Shown: in pieces, positions 1-9,681 of the stretch
Layout of the letters: every line of letters begins with the position of its first letter
Position numbering within the stretch: the first letter of the stretch is position 1
Source of the DNA: Candidatus Cloacimonetes bacterium 4572_55
GTDB lineage: Bacteria > 4572-55
Assembly (NCBI GenBank): GCA_002084765.1
Contig: NBMB01000046.1
Coordinates: 1 to 28,422 of the forward strand
DNA length: 28,422 nt
Direction: 5' to 3'
The notes under the pieces: generated by a model
Seen by the model: only the letters and a program-made list of their open reading frames with translations
Told to the model about the DNA's origin: nothing
The model's database searches: none
Position numbers and translations under genes: made by a program

Positions 1-905
1 TTATTCCCCACAGCGACATCGAGATCGCCGTCCCCGTCCACATCGCCAAACGCGACAGACTCTGTGTAATCATTTCCGGTTCCGAAATTCCAGGGTGTCA
101 GCGTGGTGAAATCTGAGCCGTTGTTTCGATAGACCACATTTTGCTGGCTATCATAATTCCCGACCGCGATGTCAAGATCGCCGTTTCCGTCCACATCGCC
201 AAACGCAACTGACCTCGTGTTCTCGCTTCCGGTTCCAAAATTCCAGGAGGGCAGCGTGGAGAAATCAGTGCCGTTGTTCCGATAGACCACATTTTGCTGG
301 TAGCGATTCCCGACAGCAAGGTCGAGATAGCCGTCCCCGTCCACATCGCCAAACGCGACAGACTCTGTGTAATTATTTCCGGTTCCGAAATTCCAGGGTG
401 TCAGCGTGGAGAAATCCGAGCCGTTGTTCCGATAGACCACGTTTTGCGCCCAACTATTCCCAACCGCTATATCAAGATTTCCGTCCCCGTCCACATCGCC
501 AAACGCAACTGACCTCGTGTTCTCGCTTCCGGTTCCGAAGTTCTGGCTCAGTGTGGGGGGACCTGCGGACGCGGTGGTCATAAAGCCAAAGCTGTATGGC
601 TCGGCTAAGGCAACCGCTCCAGAGCTTTGGATAGCGGTGGTCAGGGTGACAACGACCGCCTCCCCAGGTTCAAAACTAAAAATGCCGGCGTCCATGGAAC
701 CGGAGATGGAACCGACCACGTTAAAAGAGCTCCCCGCAGTAAAAGTCACTTGATTCATATTCATATCAAAAGTCACGCTGATATCGCTGTTCACCGCGAT
801 GTTCAGAGCGTTTTGACCCGGGACGCTGGAACTTATGGTAGGTTGCGCCAGGGCGGTCGCGCTCAAGCCAAAGATAAACATAACAGATAAAAATAATTTC
901 TTCAT
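1..905 (-). CDS. Secreted VCBS/FG-GAP repeat protein, 5' part (runs off left edge)
   Basis: The reading frame is open from ATG at 905 down to base 1 (301 complete codons) with no stop, so the gene is truncated by the window edge. A Shine-Dalgarno (AAGGAG) lies just upstream of the ATG. Residues 1-20 form a signal peptide (MKKLFLSVMFIFGLSATALA, then Q). Residues about 21-112 resemble an SbsA/Big_5 Ig-like domain (NIAVNSDISVTFDMNMN). From about residue 122 there are four repeats of about 50 aa, each with the core FGDVDGDGxLDIAVGN and then VVYRNNGSDFSTL. The DxDxDGxxD loop is the Ca2+-binding motif of VCBS/FG-GAP (integrin-like propeller) repeats. The protein is probably exported and folds as a beta-propeller on the cell surface or outside the cell. 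Its ligand is unknown. Any C-terminal sorting domain would lie outside the window. Confidence 0.9.
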   Translation of the reverse strand, partial: MKKLFLSVMFIFGLSATALAQPTISSSVPGQNALNIAVNSDISVTFDMNMNQVTFTAGSSFNVVGSISGSMDAGIFSFEPGEAVVVTLTTAIQSSGAVALAEPYSFGFMTTASAGPPTLSQNFGTGSENTRSVAFGDVDGDGNLDIAVGNSWAQNVVYRNNGSDFSTLTPWNFGTGNNYTESVAFGDVDGDGYLDLAVGNRYQQNVVYRNNGTDFSTLPSWNFGTGSENTRSVAFGDVDGNGDLDIAVGNYDSQQNVVYRNNGSDFTTLTPWNFGTGNDYTESVAFGDVDGDGDLDVAVGN

Positions 906-925
906 TTTCTTCTCCTTACATGATA

Positions 926-959
926 AGACCCTGAGGGTTTTCGAAAACCCTCAGGGTCT
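926..959. terminator. 34-bp perfect palindrome between cyclase and VCBS genes
   Basis: The 34 bases are a perfect self-complementary palindrome (AGACCCTGAGGGTTTT and its exact complement, with CG at the centre). It starts 13 bases after the cyclase stop on the minus strand and ends 20 bases before the VCBS start codon. It would form a strong hairpin in a minus-strand transcript, but the following U-tract is poor (TTATCA). It could be an intrinsic terminator, an mRNA-stabilising intercistronic hairpin, or a dispersed palindromic repeat. Confidence 0.6.
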
Positions 960-972
960 AAGCCGATAAAAT

Positions 973-3900
973 CTACAATTCAGACAATTCGCTGATACGA
1001 TTTCTATACACAAACTTTGGAGCCTTCTCATACAATTCCCGATAAAGCAGCAAAGCGGTTCTCCGATTTTCTTCCGATAGGTCACTCTTTCCCAATTCTT
1101 CATTTCTCATTCGTAATTCATAATTAAGGTCGGCAATGTCGTTTTTTTGCTCAGTTTTAGCAAGCATGTCAGACAATATTGCCATTGCTTTTTCCCGATC
1201 TCCCAGGGCAAAATCGATCTTTGCCACAAGCATTTTTCCCTTGAAAACATACTCTTTATTGCCCACCTCTTCCGCCAATCGCGACCCTTCCGATCCCAGT
1301 AACCTCGCCTCGTCATATTTTTGGATGGCGTAGAGAGCTTGCGCTTTATGGATCACATAGAGACCGAGATAGTAGTTGGCTCCCAACTCTCTACCAATCG
1401 CTATTGCCCGGTCGTAGCTCTCCATTGCCGCGTCGGAGTCGCCTTTTTCATAGTGAACACCTCCCATATTGTCCGTAACGACGGAAACGCCCATTTTATC
1501 GCCCAATTCCCGACCGATTCCTAACTGCTCTTCATAACACGCCATTGCCGCATCATAATCGCCTCTCTCAAAATGAACAAATCCCATATTTCCCACCGCG
1601 TAGGAGACGCTCTGCTTATTGCCCAACTCACGGCAGATTTTTAACTGCCTTTCAAAGCAGTCCATTGCCGAGTCATAGTCGCCTCTCTCATAGAAAATAG
1701 GTCCCATACTGCCAATCGCATTGGACACGCCCTGTTTATAGCCCAACTCACGGCAAATTCGTAACTGCTTTTCAAAACAGTCCATTGCCGCGTTGTGGTC
1801 GCCTTTATTGTAGTGCAGACTTCCCATATTTCCAAAAGCATTAGACGCGCTCTGTTTATCGCCCAGTTCCCGACATATATTCAATTGCTCATTATACGAG
1901 TCTATTGCCGCATTAAAATCACCTTTACTCCAATAAACAAGTCCTATACTACCCGTCGCAATGGACACGCCCTGTTTATCGCCCAACTCACGGCAGATTT
2001 TTAATTGCTTTTCAAAACAGTCCATCGCCGCGTCGTAGTCGCCTTGATTCCAGCGCACGTTCCCCATATTACCCATTGCGCTGGACACACCGCGTGTATC
2101 TTCCAATTTATAAAAAATATCCAACAATTTTTCATAATAGTTCATCGCGGTTTTGTAATCGCCTTTCCTCCAATACACGAGTCCTATATTTCCAAACGCA
2201 TTGGCAATTCCCAAGCTATTGCCCAGCTCTTCGCTGAGTTGTAAGGATTTTTTGTTACAAGCCATTGCCCTCTCAGAATCTCCTTTCCTCTGAAATAGCG
2301 CGCCTAACTCGATATTCGTCGAAGCAATACGTTTTTTATCCTCTATTTTTTCGGCTAATCTCACCGCATCTTCCCTCACATTTTGGCACGCGTCCCACTC
2401 GCCAATGAGCTGTAAAATCACACCCTTTTTGATCAGCGTATCTATATAATGTGGGGTGGCGGATTTAGAAGGATGAATTGATTCGCTCTCCTCGTCCGCA
2501 ATTTGCGCATTGAGCATGGAAAGCAGTCGGTCATAAAACCCCAGAGCAAGCTGATTCTGATAGTTTGCCCTGGAATAATCGCCCGCTTTTTCCAGATATT
2601 CGATCGCTTTATTGGCGACCTCCGCCTTTTCATAATGATACGCGAGATCGCCGTAGTGGCTTGAGATATCCTCCTCATATAATTTCTCGATCGCATCGGC
2701 GGTCAACAAGTGCAGTTCTCGCAGGCGCGCCCGCAGTTGCATCTCATACACCGCTTCCTTGAGCAGCGCGTGTTTAAAAAGATATTGCAGCTCGTTCAAT
2801 TCCGACCAGATCTGACCATTCTCGGCAATTTTTATCTGGGTTACCACATCGGCATGAAGGACAGCGGAGAGTATCTTGATCTCAAACTCACGGCCAATGA
2901 CAGACGCGGCTTTGATCACATTTTTCACCAAATGTGTCAGCCGGTCCACGCGGGCAATGATAATCGAGTTGATGCCGCTGGGAATATCAAACGCGTCTTC
3001 AATTAGGTTGAAATCCGAGTCAAATAGATGATGTTCCTTCAGATAGAGGATGATCTGTTCGATATAAAAGGGATTGCCTTGGCTCTTGTCAAAAATGAAG
3101 TCCAGGGTGAGGTTCAGGGTCTTGACAGAGATATCTCCCGAGTCTTCAAGGCCATAAAGATATTCAATAATCAAAGACCTCGCGGCTTCTTTGCTCAAAA
3201 ACTCTAACTTGATTCGATTCTCCATGACATCAGTTAGACCGAAATAATACTCGGAATCATCATCGAGGTAGCGACAGGGCGAAACGATGATAAATGGGAA
3301 ATCGTCCACATTTCGGGTCAGGATTTCCAGCACTTTTTTTGAATCGGAATCGATCCAATGACCATCCTCAATATCAATGATCACAGGCTGGATCAGACTT
3401 TCGGCTTTGATGAAATTTTTGATTCCATAAAGAGCATTTTCATACCGACCCTTCGCGTCCAACTGGTCGTATAGCGAATCTTCCCAATACAAATCGATCC
3501 ACGCGCCCAATATAGATTTGGTGCGGACAAGCTCGTTTTTGACCTCCTCATCCGTGGTTCTGTCGATCAAATTGGCGAGCTTATCTTCAAACGCGGATTT
3601 ATTTTCAGCCTCGCTCATTTGCTCGGATTGGTCAAAATAATTTTTCATAAAATAGACAAAAGGATTGAAGCTCTTCCGCAGAATCTCGTCGCACGGCATC
3701 TCAAACCAGCTGATTTCCGATCCAACCAGAGATTGGCGAAGCTCATATACCAGGCGGCTTTTTCCCATACCGGCAACGCCGTCCACATACACGATTCCCC
3801 CGAATTTACGATCAGAAAGCGGCTCCAGATACTGGAAAAGTTGATCCAATTCCGTGTCACGACCCACCATCTCGCCGGCAAAAAATGTCTCGGTTGCGGA

Positions 3901-5109
3901 CGCCTTGCCCAACACTTCATACGTCGGAATAGAATTGCCGCGCCCCTTGAAAATAAAATCACCGATATGATTGAAGTGGAACATCGTGCTCTCCGCAATC
4001 ACCGAATCGACCAGAATTTGTCCCCACTCCGCCTTCATCATAAATCGAGCCGACTGGTTCACTGCATTGCCAAGGCAGCTAAATTCTTGACGCAAGTCCG
4101 AGCCATAAAAACCGGTGTACATCATGCCCTGGGTCACGCCCGCCCTAAATTTTATGGAATCTCCTAAGCTTTGTATATCCTTCCTAAAGCTCAAAATAAA
4201 ATCCAAAGCCCGCTGCATATCGTTCTCGTGGGAAACAGGCGTCCCGAAAAAAAGCAGCATATTTCCGCCCTTGTCGCCAAAATCCAATCTCGGATGGCAC
4301 CCTCCATAAATCCGGATATTTGTAAGAGCTATCGTGGCAAACTCATCCATATCAAACACATTGCTAAAAGAGATGAAAACAGAAATAGTCCGCCGAAATT
4401 CGGCTTGTGGGAAAGTCAGCATCTCTTTGTTCGCAAACTTAGCGAGGATGTTTTCGGAGATTCTCTGGGTCGAGACCTCCAGGGGTTGGGGCAGCGTCGA
4501 AGCGTTAATCTTCCCAATTTGATGGAAATTATCCTCTTGTTTTGTCTCTAAGATCAGCTCCTTGATAAGGTCGAAAATTTTTTCTTCCGCCCATATCTCG
4601 CCTTGCTTGCAATGATGCTCGGCAAAAGCGCAGTGATCCACAGCCGTGTCTCGGAAATAGTAGCTCTTCTCCGTATCGTCGCCCACAATGCCCCAACTGG
4701 CTTTCCCGAGTCCCAAGCCCGCTTTTACAGCAAAATCAAAATCGCCATATCTACTGGGATACACATTATTTTCCGAAAAGAAGAGATTGATCTTGCTCGC
4801 CGCGGTGAGGACTCTCTTGCAGACCAGGGCGGGATCAGAGTCCCGCAAAGGGAACAGCGCAGTGAACGCGTCGCCGGCAAAAGTGGTGATAAAGCCGCCA
4901 TTCTCATAAACGACCTGCACAGTGGGTGTGAAATAATATTTCAAAAGCTCAGATAAAACTTCCGCTCCGACTTTTCCATGCTTCATTAGACTTTCCGTTG
5001 TTTTCGTGAAGCCAGAAATATCCACAAACATAGAAGCAGCTTGAAACTCGCCGCTCATATTTCCGGATTGGTAGTTTTTCTGAATGAAATGGGGGATTAA
5101 ATTTTTCAT
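973..5109 (-). CDS. Soluble-adenylyl-cyclase-like protein: two cyclase domains, STAND ATPase, TPR array
   Basis: 1378 aa with no signal peptide, so cytoplasmic. Residues about 25-190 are a class III cyclase domain with both metal-binding aspartates (D30 in FVDISGFT, D80 in FAGDAFTALF) but no catalytic Asn/Arg (it reads TAVDHCAFAEHH). Residues about 237-400 are a second cyclase domain that has lost the metal aspartates (SVFISFSN) but keeps the transition-state pair N351/R355 (NAVNQSARFM) and K280 in LDFGDKGG, a likely purine-selecting lysine. The two halves would form one composite site, as in mammalian soluble adenylyl cyclase. Then follow an AAA/STAND ATPase (Walker A GVAGMGKS 444-451, Walker B VIIDIEDGHWID near 576-587, GNPFYIEQ near 678) and a TPR array with a 40-aa period from about residue 880 to 1250. 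ATG 5109 follows AAGGAG. Inference: cAMP (possibly cGMP) synthesis gated by the ATPase/TPR sensor. Confidence 0.9.
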   Translation of the reverse strand: MKNLIPHFIQKNYQSGNMSGEFQAASMFVDISGFTKTTESLMKHGKVGAEVLSELLKYYFTPTVQVVYENGGFITTFAGDAFTALFPLRDSDPALVCKRVLTAASKINLFFSENNVYPSRYGDFDFAVKAGLGLGKASWGIVGDDTEKSYYFRDTAVDHCAFAEHHCKQGEIWAEEKIFDLIKELILETKQEDNFHQIGKINASTLPQPLEVSTQRISENILAKFANKEMLTFPQAEFRRTISVFISFSNVFDMDEFATIALTNIRIYGGCHPRLDFGDKGGNMLLFFGTPVSHENDMQRALDFILSFRKDIQSLGDSIKFRAGVTQGMMYTGFYGSDLRQEFSCLGNAVNQSARFMMKAEWGQILVDSVIAESTMFHFNHIGDFIFKGRGNSIPTYEVLGKASATETFFAGEMVGRDTELDQLFQYLEPLSDRKFGGIVYVDGVAGMGKSRLVYELRQSLVGSEISWFEMPCDEILRKSFNPFVYFMKNYFDQSEQMSEAENKSAFEDKLANLIDRTTDEEVKNELVRTKSILGAWIDLYWEDSLYDQLDAKGRYENALYGIKNFIKAESLIQPVIIDIEDGHWIDSDSKKVLEILTRNVDDFPFIIVSPCRYLDDDSEYYFGLTDVMENRIKLEFLSKEAARSLIIEYLYGLEDSGDISVKTLNLTLDFIFDKSQGNPFYIEQIILYLKEHHLFDSDFNLIEDAFDIPSGINSIIIARVDRLTHLVKNVIKAASVIGREFEIKILSAVLHADVVTQIKIAENGQIWSELNELQYLFKHALLKEAVYEMQLRARLRELHLLTADAIEKLYEEDISSHYGDLAYHYEKAEVANKAIEYLEKAGDYSRANYQNQLALGFYDRLLSMLNAQIADEESESIHPSKSATPHYIDTLIKKGVILQLIGEWDACQNVREDAVRLAEKIEDKKRIASTNIELGALFQRKGDSERAMACNKKSLQLSEELGNSLGIANAFGNIGLVYWRKGDYKTAMNYYEKLLDIFYKLEDTRGVSSAMGNMGNVRWNQGDYDAAMDCFEKQLKICRELGDKQGVSIATGSIGLVYWSKGDFNAAIDSYNEQLNICRELGDKQSASNAFGNMGSLHYNKGDHNAAMDCFEKQLRICRELGYKQGVSNAIGSMGPIFYERGDYDSAMDCFERQLKICRELGNKQSVSYAVGNMGFVHFERGDYDAAMACYEEQLGIGRELGDKMGVSVVTDNMGGVHYEKGDSDAAMESYDRAIAIGRELGANYYLGLYVIHKAQALYAIQKYDEARLLGSEGSRLAEEVGNKEYVFKGKMLVAKIDFALGDREKAMAILSDMLAKTEQKNDIADLNYELRMRNEELGKSDLSEENRRTALLLYRELYEKAPKFVYRNRISELSEL
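1390..2290 (-). repeat. 120-bp tandem repeats encoding TPRs of the cyclase protein
   Basis: A motif of the type GGCGACTACGACGCGGCGATG...TGCTTTGAAAAGCAG (minus strand) recurs every 120 bases. It encodes a 40-aa unit with the pattern GDYDAAMDCFEKQLKICREL, then GDKQGVS, then GxMGxVxxxKG. This is a TPR_12-type array. Units 1500-2040 are the most alike, which suggests recent unit duplication or homogenisation. Confidence 0.85.
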
Positions 5110-5504
5110 GCGTTCAACTCCTTCATGTTCTTGATCTTATACTAAAAACTCGTAATTCTTAATTCGTAATTCCAAATTCCTGTGATTTGACAACAGAACG
5201 GGTGATTGGCGAACACCCGTGCGGCGGATATTCTAAAATGGGGATCAGGACGGATGAGCGCAACCTGTTTATTCGTGTGGGCGGAAATATACAGGACCCG
5301 AGATGGGCAGGATATCCTGTTTATCCGTGTGGGAGGAACCCCATCGACCTCATCGCCGAGCGAACTCCCAGCACCTCCAGTTCCACGAAATCCCTAACTC
5401 AATGCCATGACTTACAAAAAAAGCCGTGGTTCTGTCGCAGGACAAGAACCGAGGCTTTTTTATATGAATCGTCTTATTGCCTTAATGATTATGAATAATC
5501 CAGG
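5110..5504. other. Gene-free stretch with degenerate repeats and a terminator
   Basis: I see no convincing gene here. It contains an A/T-rich repeat of the type TTCGTAATTC near 5149-5175, a small inverted repeat (ACGGGTG 5198-5204 / CACCCGT 5214-5220), a degenerate direct repeat (5264-5286 and 5316-5338, CCTGTTTAT[T/C]CGTGTGGG[C/A]GGAA, period 52), and the hairpin at 5416-5464. The 103-aa and 63-aa open frames over this stretch have no recognisable motif, and the longer one crosses the terminator. Confidence 0.6.
5416..5464 (-). terminator. Rho-independent terminator of the protease gene
   Basis: On the minus strand the arms AAAAAAGCC / GGCTTTTTTT enclose an inner stem GGTTCTTGTC / GACAGAACC with a short loop and one bulged base, followed by a T-run. 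It lies about 40 bases beyond the stop of the subtilisin-like gene. The A-run on the other side would also let it act on plus-strand transcripts. Confidence 0.8.
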
Positions 5505-7433
5505 CTATTGAAATAAGAGCATTTTTTTGACAGATTGACCATAAGATGTGTGCAACATATAGAAATAGAGTCCGTTTTTTACCATTTTCTTTTGATCGTT
5601 CCGCCCGTCCCAACTCAACCGATGTATCCCTGCCGGAAGAGACCGATTTTTTGCCAAACCGCGCGTCAATCTCCCGTTTATATCATAGATTGAGAGAGAA
5701 ACAGGCGCGGACTCAGGGAGATTGAAAGAGATTTCGGTTTGATCTGTGAAGGGGTTCGGAAAATTTTGATCCAAAGACAAAAAGGTCTCTGCTGATCGGA
5801 CAGTTATAGCCTGCTTCGGAAATAGCTCTCTTTCGCCTCCTCTAAAAATGGCTTCCAATTGATAAAAGTATTCATTGCCCGGCAGTGCGGACGCGTCGTC
5901 AAAAAAGGTGATATGAGGCGAAATCGGCTCCTCGTTGATCGGATCATACAGACATTGATCGGTATCACAACGATATATATGGTAAGATGTTACGTCAAGA
6001 TCATTGCTCAATTCCCAAGATATATGAATTTTCCGGTCAATCTGTTCGATATCAAAGGAGACAAGGGTGATCGGGTTGATCTGATAGGAGATCGCGGATA
6101 TGACATTCGCAATCCCCCAACCTGTGATATTATCTGGATTGCTTGCGTTATCGGCTGTCATCATCAGTGCTTCCCGGATTTGCATTGCAGTCCAATCCGG
6201 ATGGGCTTGGATCAAGAGAGCCGCGCAGCAGGCAATCAGCGGGGAAGCCATTGAGGTGCCGCTCGCGACGCGATATCCAGATGAATTATCAGGGTCCGCG
6301 CAAAATGCATCGATCCCGAGAGCGGACAGCTCTGGCTTGATACGGCTGTCATAGGTGGGACCCACAGAATTATGCTCCGCGGGAAAACCGTCCAAATATA
6401 CGGAGCTGACGGAAATGATACTGTCCGCGTCTGCCGGAGCACTCATTGGGACGCCGTATCCATTGCCCATCGAGGTGCAGACAACCACTCCCAATCCCGC
6501 GGCAATATCCGCGGCAATCGTCGTGACTGCTGTATTGCCGTCCATGTCTGGGAAGTCATACCAAGCCGAGTATCCCAGAGAACTGTTGACCACATCGACC
6601 CCCAATCCTTCAGCCCACTCGATAGCCGCAACCCAATTATCCTCTTCAATCGGAGTCTCGCTTGTAATGTCCTCTGTTTTTGCCAAGAGGAAACTCGCGC
6701 CGTATGCCCCGCCAATCAGAACGCCCTCTGTATAACCCGCGATAAGGGATAACGTCACGGAGCCATGATCATCCTGATCCGGCGCGTCGCCTGCCTCGTT
6801 TTCCACATTTCCGTCGTCAGATATAAAATCATACTGCGCGAGTAGCCGATTTTCATTAATCATCGATGAGAAACTTTCATGCTCCAGAAAATAACCCGTG
6901 TCCAGCATAGCGATGAGAACATCCGCGCCGCTGTAACCCAACTCATGCGCGTCAGGGATATGAAGTTGCTCAAGTTGTTCGAAAGCGTTGCCGTAATCCA
7001 AATCCCGCACATCGGTTGAGACGAAAACAGAACGGCTGTAGCTCCGAACCGGCTCGATTTTGCGGACAAAGAGAAGTTCGGAGATCGATTGCAGTTGCTG
7101 AGGAGTCATACGCGCGCTGACAGCGTTCAGCCAGCGACTTTGACGGCAGACGGTCGCTCCAGTCGCGGCGATAGACGAGATATAGTGGTCAGCAACCGGC
7201 AGATCCCGGACAGAGATAGCTGGGGAGACCCTATTTTTGAGCCGACGTTGCAACGCCCGTTCGCTCAGTTCTTGAGCCGCTTGATCCATAGCCGCGTCCC
7301 ATTTTTCTGTGGAAGAAATATCTTTGTCAGCGAAAAATATCCAAAATTTAGAACCTTCACGAGACTCGAATTCCTGTGCAAACAGGGGGCAACCAAATAA
7401 CATAATCATAACAAAAATTTGAAACTTTTTCAT
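5505..7433 (-). CDS. Secreted subtilisin-like (S8) serine protease with type IX-like sorting tail
   Basis: 642 aa. Residues 1-20 are a signal peptide (ends PLFAQ). Residues about 25-130 are likely an I9-like propeptide. The catalytic domain shows D178 (IAMLDTGY), H223 (DDHGSVTLSLIAG), oxyanion N324 (SMGNGYG) and S394 (SGTSMASPL), so the triad is complete. A fibronectin-III-like segment follows (about 450-545, ISWELSNDLDVTSYHIYR). The last 85 residues are an FlgD-like/Por C-terminal domain (NFPNPFTDQTEISF ... NGLYFYML ... KKMLLFQ), the signal used by type IX secretion in FCB bacteria. The start ATG 7433 has an AAAGGA Shine-Dalgarno. It is probably exported and anchored or released at the cell surface to digest extracellular protein. 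It is a single gene with its own promoter and terminator. Confidence 0.95.
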   Translation of the reverse strand: MKKFQIFVMIMLFGCPLFAQEFESREGSKFWIFFADKDISSTEKWDAAMDQAAQELSERALQRRLKNRVSPAISVRDLPVADHYISSIAATGATVCRQSRWLNAVSARMTPQQLQSISELLFVRKIEPVRSYSRSVFVSTDVRDLDYGNAFEQLEQLHIPDAHELGYSGADVLIAMLDTGYFLEHESFSSMINENRLLAQYDFISDDGNVENEAGDAPDQDDHGSVTLSLIAGYTEGVLIGGAYGASFLLAKTEDITSETPIEEDNWVAAIEWAEGLGVDVVNSSLGYSAWYDFPDMDGNTAVTTIAADIAAGLGVVVCTSMGNGYGVPMSAPADADSIISVSSVYLDGFPAEHNSVGPTYDSRIKPELSALGIDAFCADPDNSSGYRVASGTSMASPLIACCAALLIQAHPDWTAMQIREALMMTADNASNPDNITGWGIANVISAISYQINPITLVSFDIEQIDRKIHISWELSNDLDVTSYHIYRCDTDQCLYDPINEEPISPHITFFDDASALPGNEYFYQLEAIFRGGERELFPKQAITVRSAETFLSLDQNFPNPFTDQTEISFNLPESAPVSLSIYDINGRLTRGLAKNRSLPAGIHRLSWDGRNDQKKMVKNGLYFYMLHTSYGQSVKKMLLFQ

Positions 7434-7568
7434 GGCGTGCGTCCTTTATTAAAAAGAATTAGAAAGAATTAAGAAGATTAAAAGAATTAAAAAGGTTAGG
7501 AAATTACAGACTACGGACTTGGGTTGGGGTTGGAATAATAATAGAAGAAAATGAAATTTTATATATTT

Positions 7569-7597
7569 TATATATCTGCATATTTGACATTTTTCAA
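7569..7597 (-). promoter_or_regulatory. Predicted sigma-70 promoter for the protease gene
   Basis: On the minus strand, TTGAAA (7597-7592) and TATATA (7574-7569) are separated by 17 bases. Transcription would start near 7562, leaving a leader of about 130 bases before ATG 7433. Confidence 0.45.
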
Positions 7598-7666
7598 AAA
7601 ACACCTGATCTCGGATCGAGTTCCATTCTTGCATATATCTCCATAAATCCTCTATAAAAAAAGTTA

Positions 7667-7695
7667 TTGACTTTTTGGATTAAGAGAGGTATATT
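7667..7695 (+). promoter_or_regulatory. Predicted sigma-70 promoter for adenosylhomocysteinase
   Basis: TTGACT (7667-7672) and TATATT (7690-7695) are separated by exactly 17 bases. The implied start near 7702 gives a leader of about 130 bases before the TTG start at 7833. Confidence 0.6.
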
Positions 7696-7769
7696 ATCGC
7701 CATAAAATTTTAATTTTACAGGCACACTAACTGCTTATTTATCAATAAGTTATGAAACATGATGTTTAA

Positions 7770-9089
<1,320 letters not shown>

Positions 9090-9132
9090 TCCGTCGTAAC
9101 GCACGTCTTCGGACAAAATTTCGTTCTATATT

Positions 9133-9573
9133 ATGGAATACCCTTATACGATCAGAATCATAGCCGCGTTCATTGGCGTGAGCTTTCTCGCCATCGGCGT
9201 CAATCTGGCCGTACATGAGTGGAAACGCTATCATAGCGATAAGAGAAAAGCTCCGCGGATCATCGGGGCTTTTATCATCATGACTTTGGGATTGATGTTG
9301 CTCGCTGGCGTCAATTTCGCCTCCTTTCTGACCCCGACGCCCGGTAATTTCCTTCGATTTTGGGGCGCGTTTTTTGGTCTGACCCTGATCTCCCTTCTTT
9401 TAGCGGGATGGGATTACATGACCCTCCGCCGAGAATACAAGAATCAAGCCCGGCGTATGATTCGTAAGACGTTGTTCGGCATATCCGACGACGATCTCCC
9501 TGTCTCAAAGAGGAAAATTTCAGGGAAAAAAAAAGGAAAGCGAAATGGCAAATATAAGTCTGAAAATGGCTGA
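9133..9573 (+). CDS. Small membrane protein, three predicted helices, basic tail
   Basis: 146 aa; I do not recognise the family. Hydrophobic helices are predicted at about residues 7-27, 42-62 and 73-93. The basic loop between helices 1 and 2 (WKRYHSDKRK) and the strongly basic C-terminal tail (KRKISGKKKGKRNGKYK) would lie in the cytoplasm by the positive-inside rule, leaving the N-terminus outside. It starts 43 bases after the hydrolase with no obvious Shine-Dalgarno and no promoter in the gap, so it is probably co-transcribed with it. A functional link to methyl metabolism is not evident. Confidence 0.75.
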   Translation: MEYPYTIRIIAAFIGVSFLAIGVNLAVHEWKRYHSDKRKAPRIIGAFIIMTLGLMLLAGVNFASFLTPTPGNFLRFWGAFFGLTLISLLLAGWDYMTLRREYKNQARRMIRKTLFGISDDDLPVSKRKISGKKKGKRNGKYKSENG

Positions 9574-9590
9574 ATTTTGAAGGATTGATA

Positions 9591-9619
9591 TTGACAAAAT
9601 CCATGGGGATCGCTATACT
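9591..9619 (+). promoter_or_regulatory. Predicted sigma-70 promoter for saccharopine dehydrogenase
   Basis: Consensus TTGACA (9591-9596), a 17-base spacer, then TATACT (9614-9619). It lies directly after the stop of the small membrane protein and about 60 bases before the TTG start at 9682. Confidence 0.7.
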
Positions 9620-9681
9620 GGTCAGCGCGTTTATAGAGATGCTGTTATCTGATAACTTAATGTATGATTTGGAGGTGAATA

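Noticed and set aside
1390-2290. Regular 120-base repeats considered as CRISPR or satellite DNA
   Set aside because: The repeats are in frame, diverged at synonymous-like sites and encode a TPR array; there are no unique spacers.
3619-4167. 182-aa antisense open frame opposite the cyclase gene
   Set aside because: Overlaps the conserved cyclase and ATPase motifs on the other strand; no independent motif or ribosome binding site.
5187-5498. 103-aa open frame in the cyclase-protease gap
   Set aside because: No motif, no ribosome binding site, contains degenerate repeats and crosses a terminator hairpin.
7449-7634. 61-aa minus-strand open frame upstream of the protease
   Set aside because: Low-complexity A/T-rich translation that overlaps the predicted protease promoter and leader.
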